From: Actinomycetospora endophytica
GTDB lineage: Bacteria; Actinomycetota; Actinomycetes; Mycobacteriales; Pseudonocardiaceae
Assembly: GCF_021026375.1 (NCBI RefSeq)
Contig: NZ_JAJNDB010000001.1
Coordinates: 1,302,001-1,366,000 of the forward strand
Length of the DNA stretch: 64,000 nt
Direction: 5' to 3'
Shown here: piece after piece, positions 34,220 through 42,426 of the stretch
Layout: every line of letters begins with the position of its first letter
Position numbering within the stretch: the stretch's first letter is position 1
Program-made: the position numbers and the translations under genes
The notes under the pieces: model-generated
Told to the model about the DNA's origin: nothing
The model's database searches: none
What the model saw: only the letters and a program-made list of their open reading frames with translations

Positions 34220-35149
34220 TCACACCGCGTCGAACGGGGACGGGTTCCCGAGCGTCGCGAGGGTCTCGCGGGGCGCGCCGGCGAACGGGTGCTCCGGGCC
34301 GGCGGCGCCGACCGCGCGGTGCCAGGTCAGGGCGCGGGCGACGACGGCGGCACGGCAGGCGGTCTCGGCGGTCCGGACCAGGTCGTCGTGGCCGGCGAGG
34401 TCGGAGAACCCGGCGAGGTACGCGTTGCGGGCTCGGGTGACGGCGGGGTCGTCCGGCGCGACGCCGAGGGTGCGGGCGAGGCCGCCGAGCGCGACCAGCA
34501 GGCAGGCGAACGGGTGCGCGAGGACCGCGTCACCCCAGTCGTAGAACCTCGGGCCCCGGCGCAGGATGTTGCCCGGGTGCAGGTCCTGGTGGTCGACGGT
34601 GACGAGGTCGGCGCCCGGAGCGTCGGTGAGTCCGGCGGCCCAGCGCGCGACGAGGGCGCGGCGTCGGGGGACGTCGTCGTCGAACCCGGTGGCGGCAACG
34701 GCCTCGTCGAAGCGGTCCGTCAGCGCGGCGGGCGTGGCGTCGGGGACCCCGGTGGCCAGGACCTCGGCATGCGCCGGGGCGACGGCGCGCTGCAGGCGGG
34801 CGTAGATGCGCAGGGCGGTCGCGACGGCGGCGGCCAGCTGCTCGGGCGGGCCGTCCCGCAGCGTCGGGCCGCCGTCGGGGAGCAGCAGCCAGCCACGGTC
34901 GTCGTCGCGGGCGAGCGGGACGAGTACCGCCTCCGGGGCACGCGCGGCGAGCACGCGGTACAGCCCGACCTCGGCGCGGGCGGCCGGGGTGGTGGCCTTG
35001 AGCCAGACCGGGCCATCGGGGGTGGGGAGGCGGAGGACCGTCGACCAGGGCCGCGCGCGGGCGACCGGCTCACCTGTGATCCGGACGTGCTCGGCCGCCC
35101 AGGCGAGCTCGTCGGTGTGGTTCCCCACCGGCCCCGCCCCCGTCCCCAC
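34220..35149 (-). CDS. Aminoglycoside phosphotransferase-family kinase
   Basis: The 309-residue protein has the APH/choline-kinase fold: a catalytic loop VDHQDLHPGNIL and a metal-binding FYDWGDAVLAHP segment. The N-lobe contains VWLKATTPAARAEVGLYRVL, with the ATP-binding Lys. The substrate is unknown and drug resistance should not be assumed. GTG 35149 is used; GTG 35128 is an equally good start. It ends 62 bp upstream of jetC on the same strand, but jetC seems to have its own promoter box. Confidence 0.82.
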   Translation of the reverse strand: MGTGAGPVGNHTDELAWAAEHVRITGEPVARARPWSTVLRLPTPDGPVWLKATTPAARAEVGLYRVLAARAPEAVLVPLARDDDRGWLLLPDGGPTLRDGPPEQLAAAVATALRIYARLQRAVAPAHAEVLATGVPDATPAALTDRFDEAVAATGFDDDVPRRRALVARWAAGLTDAPGADLVTVDHQDLHPGNILRRGPRFYDWGDAVLAHPFACLLVALGGLARTLGVAPDDPAVTRARNAYLAGFSDLAGHDDLVRTAETACRAAVVARALTWHRAVGAAGPEHPFAGAPRETLATLGNPSPFDAV

Positions 35150-35191
35150 GCGCTGGTGGGGAGATCATGCCTGCCGCCCCACCCGTGAGGT

Positions 35192-35231
35192 GTGCGTGCG
35201 TTTCCGTGCCCTGGGACGGGAACGCACGCAC
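35192..35231. repeat. Palindrome upstream of yaaA (GTGCGTGCG type)
   Basis: GTGCGTGCGTTTCCGTGCC and its near-complement flank a 3-nt CTG centre, giving 19-bp arms with two mismatches. It lies 20 bp before the yaaA start. The 17-nt left arm recurs at 45942 near asnB. Confidence 0.7.
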
Positions 35232-35250
35232 GAGACCGGAGGTCGAAACC

Positions 35251-35982
35251 GTGCTCGTCGTGCTGCCCCCGTCCGAGACCAAGGCCGCGGGCGGTCGGGG
35301 CGCTCCGCTGGACCTGGAGGCGCTGACGTTCCCGGCGTTGAACCCGGTGCGTCGCGAGCTGGTCGACGAGGTGGTGGCGCTGGCCGACGACGTACCCGGC
35401 TCCCGGGAGGCGCTCGGGGTCAGCGAGCGCCAGGACGACGAGATCGAGCGCAACGCCGCGCTGTGGACCTCACCGACCGCGCCCGCGCTGCGCCGCTACA
35501 CCGGCGTGCTCTACGACGCCCTCGACGCCCGGTCCCTGACGACGGCCGCCCGGCGCCGGATCGCGGTGTGCTCGGCGTTGTTCGGGCTGGTCATGGGCAC
35601 CGACCCCATCCCGGCGTACCGGCTCTCGTGCGGATCGTCGCTGCCGGGGCGCGGCGGGCTGCGAACGGTGTGGCGCCCGGTGCTCGGTCCGGTGCTGGCC
35701 CGACTCGACGAGCACGTGGTCGACCTGCGCTCCGGTGGCTACGCGGCGCTGGCCCCGGCTCCGGGCGCGACGACGCTGGACGTGGTGTCCGAGTCCGGCG
35801 ACGGGTCACGGACGACGGTCAGCCACGCGAACAAGTCCTACAAGGGCCACGCGGCGCGGCTGCTGGCCTCGACGCGCCGACGGCCGAAGGACACCGGGGG
35901 CGTGCTCGCGGTGCTGGCCGACGCCGGGCTGCGGGTCGAGCGGGCGGACGACACGTCGTTGCTGCTGGTGGTCCCGCGGTAG
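35251..35982 (+). CDS. yaaA: YaaA family peroxide stress protein (DUF328)
   Basis: The 243-residue protein matches YaaA, a DNA-binding protein that lowers intracellular free iron under peroxide stress in E. coli. Landmarks are the N-terminal VVLPPSETKAAGG, the TGVLYDALDARSL segment and the C-terminal SHANKSYKGHAARLL. The GTG at 35251 has CCGGAGG about 9 nt upstream, which decides the start. The TAG stop overlaps palindrome copy E. Confidence 0.9.
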   Translation: MLVVLPPSETKAAGGRGAPLDLEALTFPALNPVRRELVDEVVALADDVPGSREALGVSERQDDEIERNAALWTSPTAPALRRYTGVLYDALDARSLTTAARRRIAVCSALFGLVMGTDPIPAYRLSCGSSLPGRGGLRTVWRPVLGPVLARLDEHVVDLRSGGYAALAPAPGATTLDVVSESGDGSRTTVSHANKSYKGHAARLLASTRRRPKDTGGVLAVLADAGLRVERADDTSLLLVVPR

Positions 35983-36054
35983 GTGCACTTCGTGCCTGTG
36001 AGCACTCATTGATGCCCTGGGATCAATTAGTGCTCACGAGGCCGGAGGCCACCC
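35981..36054. repeat. Palindromic element, copy E
   Basis: The core is 35998-36037 (GTGAGCACTCATTGATGCC to TTAGTGCTCAC). The left end AGGTGCACT overlaps the yaaA TAG stop. The right end is GGCCGGAGGCCACCC, as in copy D. The TAA stop of the convergent serine hydrolase (36027) falls inside the core. Confidence 0.88.
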
Positions 36055-36845
36055 AGGACGGAATCCGTGAACGCCGGCCACGCCTCCTTGGCCCACTCGC
36101 CGAAGTCCCGGTCGGTCAGCACCACGCATGCGGCGTCCACGGCCGGGTCGACCCACAGGAACGTCCCGGACTGGCCGAAGTGCCCGAACGTCCCCGGCGA
36201 GCTCTCCGACCCCGTCCAGTGCGGCGACTTGTGGTCGCGCAGCTCGAGGCCGAGTCCCCAGTCGTTCGGCTTCTGGTGCCCGAGCCCCGGCAGCACGCCG
36301 TTGAGGCCGGGGAACTGCACCGACCTGGCCTCGGCCAGGGTCTCGGGCGCGAGCAGGGAGGGGTCGCGCAGCTCGGCGGCGAAGGCCGCGAGGTCGGCGA
36401 CCGTCGACGTCGCGCCGTGCCCGGGGGAGCCGTCCAGCGTCGTCGAGCCCATGCCGAGCGGCTCGCACACCGCCTCGTGCAGGTAGTCGGCGAACGCGAT
36501 GCCCGTCCGCGAGGCCAGGTGGTCGGCGAGCACCTCGAACCCGGCCGAGGAGTACAGCCGCCGGGTCCCGGGCTCGGCGACGACCTTCTGCTCCGAGAAC
36601 GCCAGCCCCGAGGTGTGGGCGAGCAGGTGGCGCACCGTGGAGCCCTCCGGCCCGGCGGGCTCGTCGAGGGTGATCGCCTCCTCCTCGACGGCGAGCAGGG
36701 CGGCCACCGCGACCAGCAGCTTCGTCACCGACGCGAGCGGGAAGCGCCGGTCCACCTCGCCGTGCGTCGTCGTCCCGGCGGCGGTCACGACGACGGCCGC
36801 CGCGTGCTCGACGGGCCAGTCGTCCATGCGGCGCAGGCTCTCCAC
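36027..36845 (-). CDS. Beta-lactamase-fold serine hydrolase
   Basis: The 272-residue class-C-like serine hydrolase has the nucleophile motif SVTK, the second motif region LYSSAGFEVLAD and the third motif HFGQSG. There is no signal peptide, so it is probably a cytoplasmic esterase or peptidase rather than a beta-lactamase. The last residues (RPREH) and the TAA stop come from palindrome copy E. GTG 36845 is used; ATG 36827 is also possible. It lies 25 bp downstream of another serine hydrolase gene. Confidence 0.83.
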   Translation of the reverse strand: MESLRRMDDWPVEHAAAVVVTAAGTTTHGEVDRRFPLASVTKLLVAVAALLAVEEEAITLDEPAGPEGSTVRHLLAHTSGLAFSEQKVVAEPGTRRLYSSAGFEVLADHLASRTGIAFADYLHEAVCEPLGMGSTTLDGSPGHGATSTVADLAAFAAELRDPSLLAPETLAEARSVQFPGLNGVLPGLGHQKPNDWGLGLELRDHKSPHWTGSESSPGTFGHFGQSGTFLWVDPAVDAACVVLTDRDFGEWAKEAWPAFTDSVLGGLRPREH

Positions 36846-36869
36846 GGCCGCCGACCCTAACGGGCGGCC

Positions 36870-37772
36870 CTAGACGCCCAGCCGGTCGCGGATCGCACCG
36901 GTGGCGTCGTCGAGCACCGTCCGGGCCGCCGCGTAGCCGAAGGGCTGGTTCGACAGGATCGCGAGCACGTAGCGACCGTCGCCGTCGAGGAAACCGGCGG
37001 TGTGCAGATCGATGCTGGAGTCCAGGCAGCACAGCCAGCCCTGCTTGGCGGCCGCCGACCGACGGTCCGGGTCGAGCAGCCCGTAGGCCTGGTCGAAGCC
37101 GTCGGCGGCCCGGGCGGGCGCATCGGACATCGTCGACCGCAACAGCTCGGCGTCGGTGGGGGCGAGCCCCTCGAGGACGAACCGCAGCACCGTCGTCGTG
37201 TCCCGCGCGGAGAGCTGGACCTCACCCCACTGGGAGGGCTCGCCCGGGAGCGCGGTGTCGGTCAGGCTCAGCCGGTCGACGACCCGCGCGATCCCGGCGG
37301 CCCCGCCGTGCCGGGACCACAGCGTGTTCATGGCGGGGTCGTCGCTCGGGCCGAGCGCGGCGCGCAGCAGCGCGCGGTCGTCGTCGGTCGCCGACGACGA
37401 CCCTCCGGAGAGTACGTCCACCGCGGTGAGGACCTTCGCCAGCGAGGCCGCGTTCATCGGCTCGGCCGCCTCGTCGTTGGTGGCCAGTGTGCCGGTGGTC
37501 CGGTCGAGCAGGGCGATCCCGACGACGGCGCCGGCGCGCGTCACCGTCGCGTCGGCGGCCTCGACCGCGGCCTGCACCGGCGCGGGAACGACGGGCGCGG
37601 CCGGCGCCGGGGCGGTCGGCACCACGGGAGCCGGCGCCGGGGCGACACGCTCCACCTCGACGGGCGGGTCGATCACGGGCCACAGGAACGGCCCGCCGAC
37701 GAGCAGCACACCGACGACGCCGAGCACGACGACCGCCCGGCGCCACCACCGGGCGTCCGGGCCGCGCGCCAT
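36870..37772 (-). CDS. Secreted or anchored class-A-like serine hydrolase
   Basis: The 300-residue protein has an N-terminal membrane anchor (VVVLGVVGVLLVGGPFLWPV) and a Pro/Ala/Val-rich linker. The domain shows SLAK (nucleophile Ser), SDDPAMN in place of the SDN loop, and KQG in place of KTG. It resembles actinobacterial class-A beta-lactamase-like proteins of unknown substrate. It probably acts outside the membrane, perhaps on peptidoglycan, and could share a transcript with the next serine hydrolase. Confidence 0.78.
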   Translation of the reverse strand: MARGPDARWWRRAVVVLGVVGVLLVGGPFLWPVIDPPVEVERVAPAPAPVVPTAPAPAAPVVPAPVQAAVEAADATVTRAGAVVGIALLDRTTGTLATNDEAAEPMNAASLAKVLTAVDVLSGGSSSATDDDRALLRAALGPSDDPAMNTLWSRHGGAAGIARVVDRLSLTDTALPGEPSQWGEVQLSARDTTTVLRFVLEGLAPTDAELLRSTMSDAPARAADGFDQAYGLLDPDRRSAAAKQGWLCCLDSSIDLHTAGFLDGDGRYVLAILSNQPFGYAAARTVLDDATGAIRDRLGV

Positions 37773-37870
37773 CCCGAGATGATGCCGCTCAGCCCGGTGC
37801 GTTCCCGGTGCGGTCCCGACGAACGTGACGCATCGGACACGTCGCGGGCGGGGTCAGGCGCCCGCGGGAA

Positions 37871-38887
37871 TCACGCCGCCGTCGTCGCGTCCTGGGACGC
37901 GGCCGCCGTCGGATTGCCGGCGGACGACGCCCGCAGGTCGGACACGACCCGCTCGGTGATGGCCCGCTTGACCGCCCACTGCTTGTTCGGGCGGGTCTTG
38001 GTCGTCAGGCGCAGGGTCAGCGCGGACTCGCTGACCGACTGGACGCCGAGCACCCGCGGCGGGTCGATGATGTCGCGGGCGAGCCCGTTGCCGACCGCGG
38101 CCTGCGCCGCCTTCTCGGCGACCCGGCCGGCCTCCTCGACGTCGGTGTCCAGCTCGAGCGGGACGTCGACGACCGCGACGGCGTGGTCCTGCGAGGCGTT
38201 CCCGACCCGCTCGATCGTCCCGTTGCGGACGTACCAGACGACGCCGGAGACGTCGCGGACCGACGTGGTGCGCAGGCCGACGCGCTCGATGGTGCCGACG
38301 GCGTCGCCGAGGTCGACGTGGTCACCGACCCCGTACTGGTCCTCGAGCAGCATGAAGATGCCGGAGATGAAGTCCTTGACCAGGTTCTGCGCGCCGAAAC
38401 CGACGGCGAGGCCGAGCACCCCGGCCGAGGCGAGCACCGGCGCGAGGTTCACCCCGAAGCGGGACAGCACCATCATGAACGCCGTTCCGAAGATCAGGAT
38501 CGTGGCGGCGGACCGCAGCACCGACCCGACCGTCTTCGCACGCTGCGCGCGCCGCGCCGAGCCGAACGCCTCGATGCTCTCGGCGTCCGTGACGCCGCGC
38601 TTGCGGCGCAGCACGCTCATCAGGCCGGGCACGCCCGCGCCGGCCGCGACGTGGCCGATGATCCGGCTCACGACGAGGCGCACCAGCACCGCGACCACGG
38701 AGATCGCGATCACGGAGAACAGCACGGAGATCGTGGTGTCGGCGCCGCGGGCGAGCCAGGACATGCCGGTCCACGACCAGACCCGGGCGCACCACGACCC
38801 GGCGTCGGCGGCGCACTCGGGTGCGACGGCGCCGATCGGGGCGACGGCGTGGGGGAGCAGAGCAGGAAACAGCACGGTGGGGAGCAC
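37871..38887 (-). CDS. MscS family mechanosensitive channel
   Basis: The 338-residue protein has several N-terminal helices. The pore-lining helix and hinge are of the MscS type: GVLGLAVGFGAQNLVKDF and then GIFMLLEDQYGVGDHV. The beta-domain follows, with VGTIERVGLRTTSVRD. These channels open on hypo-osmotic shock to release solutes. The frame starts at a GTG with MLPTVLFPALLPH, which may be a signal-like first helix. The gene is divergent from a cation exchanger across 149 bp. Confidence 0.9.
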   Translation of the reverse strand: MLPTVLFPALLPHAVAPIGAVAPECAADAGSWCARVWSWTGMSWLARGADTTISVLFSVIAISVVAVLVRLVVSRIIGHVAAGAGVPGLMSVLRRKRGVTDAESIEAFGSARRAQRAKTVGSVLRSAATILIFGTAFMMVLSRFGVNLAPVLASAGVLGLAVGFGAQNLVKDFISGIFMLLEDQYGVGDHVDLGDAVGTIERVGLRTTSVRDVSGVVWYVRNGTIERVGNASQDHAVAVVDVPLELDTDVEEAGRVAEKAAQAAVGNGLARDIIDPPRVLGVQSVSESALTLRLTTKTRPNKQWAVKRAITERVVSDLRASSAGNPTAAASQDATTAA

Positions 38888-39036
38888 GGCGCGCGGTTCA
38901 CCTCAGGACGTTCGATTCGGGGTTCTCGGATCTCGTGCCCCGACACCGTGCCTGACACCGATGGGCGACATGACAACGGGGTGGGGGCGGCGTGGCGCGG
39001 GGGTGCCGCGCGGCCCGGCCGGGTAGGGACTCCGCT

Positions 39037-40407
39037 ATGCCCGATTCCGCGGAGAGGTCCGCGCCGCGCGTCCCGACACGGTCGCGCTCACCGCTGCTCG
39101 TCGCGGGCGCGGTGGCCGTCGCCCTGCCGGGCGTCGTCATGAGTGTGGCCGGGCTCTCGGTGTCCCCGCCGCTGGACGCGCTGCTGTACGGCCTGGCGAT
39201 CGTCGGGGCGGCGTTCCTGCTCTCCTGGGCCGCGGAGGCCGCGCAGGTCGACATCTCAGCCGGGCTCGCGATCGCGCTGCTCGCCCTCGTCGCGGTCCTG
39301 CCCGAGTACGCCGTCGACTTCGTCTTCACCATCCAGGGCGGCAACGCCTACCAGCTGCACGGCCCGACCTGCCTGCCGCCCGGCTCGACCGACCAGTCGC
39401 CCTGCGGACTGGCGCTGGCCAACATGACCGGCGCCAACCGGATTCTCGTGGGCATCGGCTGGGCCCTGGTGGTGCTGCTCGCCGCGGTCCGGCTGCGCCG
39501 CGACTCCTCGCGGGGCAGGGACTCCCGCGGCGACGGCGGCACCACCCACCGCCCCGGCCACGCGACCCGGGTCACGCTCTCGCGGACCGACTCGGTGCCG
39601 CTGGCGTTCCTGCTGCTCGCGACGGTGTACTCGTTGACGCTGCCACTGCGTGTCAGCATCACGCTCGTCGACCTCGTGGTGCTCGTCGGGATCTTCATCG
39701 GCTACAGCGTCCGGGTGGCGCGCGCCCCGGCCGAGGAACCGGATCTGATCGGGCCGTCGGCCTGGGTCGGCGAGAAGGCCGCCGGACCGCGTCGGGCCTG
39801 GTACATCGGCCTGTTCGTCGTCGCGGCCGCCGTGATCCTGCTCTGCGCCGAGCACTTCGCCGACTCGCTCGTCGAGACCGGGACCGAGCTCGGCGTCAGC
39901 CAGTTCTTCCTCGTCCAGTGGGTCGCGCCGTTCGCCTCCGAGGCCCCGGAGCTGCTCGTGGCCGGGCTGTACGCCTGGCGGTTGAAGACGACCGACGCCC
40001 TCGCGACGCTGGTCTCCTCGAAGGTCAACCAGTGGACCCTGCTCGTCGGGACGCTGCCCCTGGTGTTCGCCCTCGCCGCCGGGTCGCTGCACGGGCTCCC
40101 GATCGACGTCGAGCAACGCGAGGAACTGCTGCTGACCGCGACCCAGTCGCTGTTCGCCGTCGCCCTGCTCGTCACGCTGTCGATCACGGTGTCGGGGGCG
40201 CTCGCGCTGGTCGGTCTGTTCGCGCTGCAGTTCGTGCTCGCCGCCGTGCTCAGCGGACCCGCCCAGGACCTGGAACTCCTCATCATCTCCGGGATCTACG
40301 TCGTGCTCGCGGTCGGGCTCTTCGTGTGGCAGCGACGATCACTGGGCAGACTGTTGCGCGACGGCCTGCGCACGCCCTACGTGGAGCTGACCCGGGAGCA
40401 CCAGTGA
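39037..40407 (+). CDS. Sodium/calcium exchanger family membrane protein
   Basis: The 456-residue protein has about ten membrane helices and the two inverted alpha-repeats of the CaCA superfamily. The first contains VLPEYAVDFVF. The second contains WVAPFASEAPELLVAG and SSKVNQWTLLVG. The acidic residues of both repeats are kept, so it is probably an active cation/proton or cation/sodium antiporter; the ion is not predictable by eye. ATG 39037 gives the normal N-terminus. The next gene overlaps by 4 bp. Confidence 0.87.
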   Translation: MPDSAERSAPRVPTRSRSPLLVAGAVAVALPGVVMSVAGLSVSPPLDALLYGLAIVGAAFLLSWAAEAAQVDISAGLAIALLALVAVLPEYAVDFVFTIQGGNAYQLHGPTCLPPGSTDQSPCGLALANMTGANRILVGIGWALVVLLAAVRLRRDSSRGRDSRGDGGTTHRPGHATRVTLSRTDSVPLAFLLLATVYSLTLPLRVSITLVDLVVLVGIFIGYSVRVARAPAEEPDLIGPSAWVGEKAAGPRRAWYIGLFVVAAAVILLCAEHFADSLVETGTELGVSQFFLVQWVAPFASEAPELLVAGLYAWRLKTTDALATLVSSKVNQWTLLVGTLPLVFALAAGSLHGLPIDVEQREELLLTATQSLFAVALLVTLSITVSGALALVGLFALQFVLAAVLSGPAQDLELLIISGIYVVLAVGLFVWQRRSLGRLLRDGLRTPYVELTREHQ

Positions 40408-41399
40408 CCAAGCTCGCCGTGATGTACGTCCACGGCGTCGAGATCGCGGACAGCCGGTTCGCGGAGACCTCGATCGCGCTGCTCCGCGAGGAGTTCGGCC
40501 GGATCGCCGGGGTGGATCCCGACGAGGCACTGAGCATCCGGACCGCGTTCTGGGCGCCGGTCGACGAGGACCGCCAGACCGCGCTGCTCGCCCGGCTGGG
40601 CGGCGCGCGCGCCACGAGGACGTTCGGCCTGCTCGACCGGCTGGGCGGCGCCACCGACCGCGGATCGGTGACGGCCCTGCTGGGACTGGTCGCGAGTGGG
40701 CTGGTCCGCTCGCTGCCCGGCAACCCGGGCTTCCACTTCCCGACCCTGCGCTGGCTGATCGTCCACTACCTCGGCGACGCGATCACCTACCAGGCGGGCG
40801 CGGTCGACCGCCGGCACTACGACGAGGTGCACCGGGTGCTCGGCGAGGCACTGCACGACCTCGCCGTGGATGCGGGCCCCACCGCACCGCTGTGTGTCGT
40901 CGCCCACAGCCTCGGCACCGTCGTCGTCAGCGACTTCTTCTACGACCTGCAGGTGGCGGGCGGGCTCTACGACTCCCGCTCGGCGGGGGTGCCGCCGAGC
41001 GTGGCGGCGGTGCTCGACGACACCCCGGCCGAGCGCGGCGAGACCCTCGCCTGGCTCTACACGCTCGGCAGCCCACTCGCCCTGTGGGCCCAGCGCCACC
41101 CCGACTTCGGCATGCCGATCACGGTGCCCCACCCCGCGCTCGCCGGGCTGCACCCGCGCGCCGGCGGGGAGTGGATCAACGTCTGGGACCCCGACGACGT
41201 CATCGCCTCCCCGCTGCGCCCGCTGAACGACCACTACGACAAGGCCGTGGCCGAGGACCGCAAGGTGCAGGTGGCGCCGTGGTGGCTGGGCTGGTCGCCG
41301 CTGGCGCACCCGTTCTACTGGAACGACCGCCGCGTCATGACCCCGATCGCGACGTCGCTCGCGCGCGCCTGGCACCGGATGCACGTCACGGAGCGGTAA
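40404..41399 (+). CDS. Alpha/beta-hydrolase-like protein
   Basis: The 331-residue protein begins with a beta-strand and oxyanion-type motif (LAVMYVHGVEI) and carries a nucleophile elbow VAHSLGTVV (His-Ser-Leu-Gly). A later loop, INVWDPDDVIASPL, could supply the acid. Similar actinobacterial proteins are often labelled chemotaxis proteins without support. The GTG start overlaps the stop of the exchanger gene, so the two are coupled; the meaning of that pairing is unknown. Confidence 0.7.
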   Translation: MTKLAVMYVHGVEIADSRFAETSIALLREEFGRIAGVDPDEALSIRTAFWAPVDEDRQTALLARLGGARATRTFGLLDRLGGATDRGSVTALLGLVASGLVRSLPGNPGFHFPTLRWLIVHYLGDAITYQAGAVDRRHYDEVHRVLGEALHDLAVDAGPTAPLCVVAHSLGTVVVSDFFYDLQVAGGLYDSRSAGVPPSVAAVLDDTPAERGETLAWLYTLGSPLALWAQRHPDFGMPITVPHPALAGLHPRAGGEWINVWDPDDVIASPLRPLNDHYDKAVAEDRKVQVAPWWLGWSPLAHPFYWNDRRVMTPIATSLARAWHRMHVTER

Positions 41400-41461
41400 C
41401 GCGGCCGCGTCGGGCGACGATCTCCCGGACGTCCCCTCCGCCGCGCCCCGGGAGTCCGTGC

Positions 41462-42322
41462 ATGCCCCGCCCCACCCCGACGCCCCGTCAGCAGCCCGGT
41501 CGGGTCGCCATGCAGGTGGCGCGCGACGGCGGCCCGGCGGAGGCCGAGGGCGGTGCGGTGCCGTCGAGGGGCAGGCACCGCACGCCGGACACCGGGGAGC
41601 TGTCGGCCCCGGACCTCGCCGGCGCGGCGGGGGCCGGCGCGGGCCCCGCCGCGTCGGGCGCCCCGTCCCGGCACGACGTGGTCGCCCGGCAGTCGCGGAC
41701 CGTCGCGCGGCGGACCGCCCCCGGGGCGCTGGAGCGGGTCGAGGCGGCGCAGGTCGCCGCGTCGCGGCCGGCCTCGGCGCCCCGGCCGGCGGTGGTCCCG
41801 AGCGCGTCGGCTCCGGCTCCGGCTCCGTCGCCGCGCCAGGCATCCGCCGGCGCGCCCGCGGCACGGTCGGCGCCCGCCACGCAGCCGGCCGCCTCTCCGT
41901 CCTCGGTCTCGCTGTCGTCCCCGGCGCCGTCCTCCGCTGCGCCGTCCTCCGATGCCGATGACGACGCGGTCACGGACCTGGTCGCCGGCCCGACCCGCCG
42001 CGGCCGCGCCGCCGTGCCGGACGGCCCGAGCACCGGCCGCGCGCCCGGGGTGATCGGGCTCGTCCTCGGGGTGCTGGCCCTGCTCGGCGCCGTGGTCGCC
42101 GCGGCCGCGCCGGACGTCGTCGTCCCCGTCGTCGGCCGGATCGGCGCGTCCCCGCTGGCGCTCGCCGGTCTGCTCGCCCTCGGGCTGCTCGCGACGGCGT
42201 GCGCGGGTCTCGGGACCGGGCGCCAGCGGCGGGGTCGGGGCGTGGCGGTGACCGGGATGGTCGTCGGGCTCGCCGCGGTCGCCGCCGCCGTCGTCCCGCT
42301 GGTCGCCGTCGCGTCCCTCTGA
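41462..42322 (+). CDS. Ala/Pro/Ser-rich protein with C-terminal membrane domain
   Basis: The protein has 286 residues. The first 190 are low-complexity Ala/Pro/Ser/Arg-rich and probably disordered in the cytoplasm. The C-terminus has three hydrophobic helices (IGLVLGVLALLGAVVAAAAP, a second LAGLLALGLLATA and a third VTGMVVGLAAVAAAVVPLV). It resembles DUF4190-type small membrane proteins fused to a disordered tail. No function can be given. The gap to 42427 (about 100 bp) holds a short GAAGG-GCA-CCTTC palindrome and no gene. Confidence 0.6.
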   Translation: MPRPTPTPRQQPGRVAMQVARDGGPAEAEGGAVPSRGRHRTPDTGELSAPDLAGAAGAGAGPAASGAPSRHDVVARQSRTVARRTAPGALERVEAAQVAASRPASAPRPAVVPSASAPAPAPSPRQASAGAPAARSAPATQPAASPSSVSLSSPAPSSAAPSSDADDDAVTDLVAGPTRRGRAAVPDGPSTGRAPGVIGLVLGVLALLGAVVAAAAPDVVVPVVGRIGASPLALAGLLALGLLATACAGLGTGRQRRGRGVAVTGMVVGLAAVAAAVVPLVAVASL

Positions 42323-42426
42323 GCCGCCCGCCGCCGCCCCCGCCCGTCCACCCCCGCCTCGTTCTGAGCGAAGGGCACCTTCAGTCGAATAGACGGGCCG
42401 TGGGCGCCCCTCGCCGGAATCCGGAC

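Noticed and set aside
34220..35149. Aminoglycoside resistance determinant
   Set aside because: The fold is shared by many small-molecule kinases. There are no mobile-element signs and the sequence does not resemble a known resistance enzyme by eye.
25588..35149. Prophage or integrative element carrying the defence genes
   Set aside because: No integrase, transposase, tRNA, attachment-site repeat or change in base composition was seen at either edge.
36027..37772. Two beta-lactamase resistance genes
   Set aside because: Both have serine-hydrolase motifs, but the second and third motifs depart from true beta-lactamases. One lacks a signal peptide.
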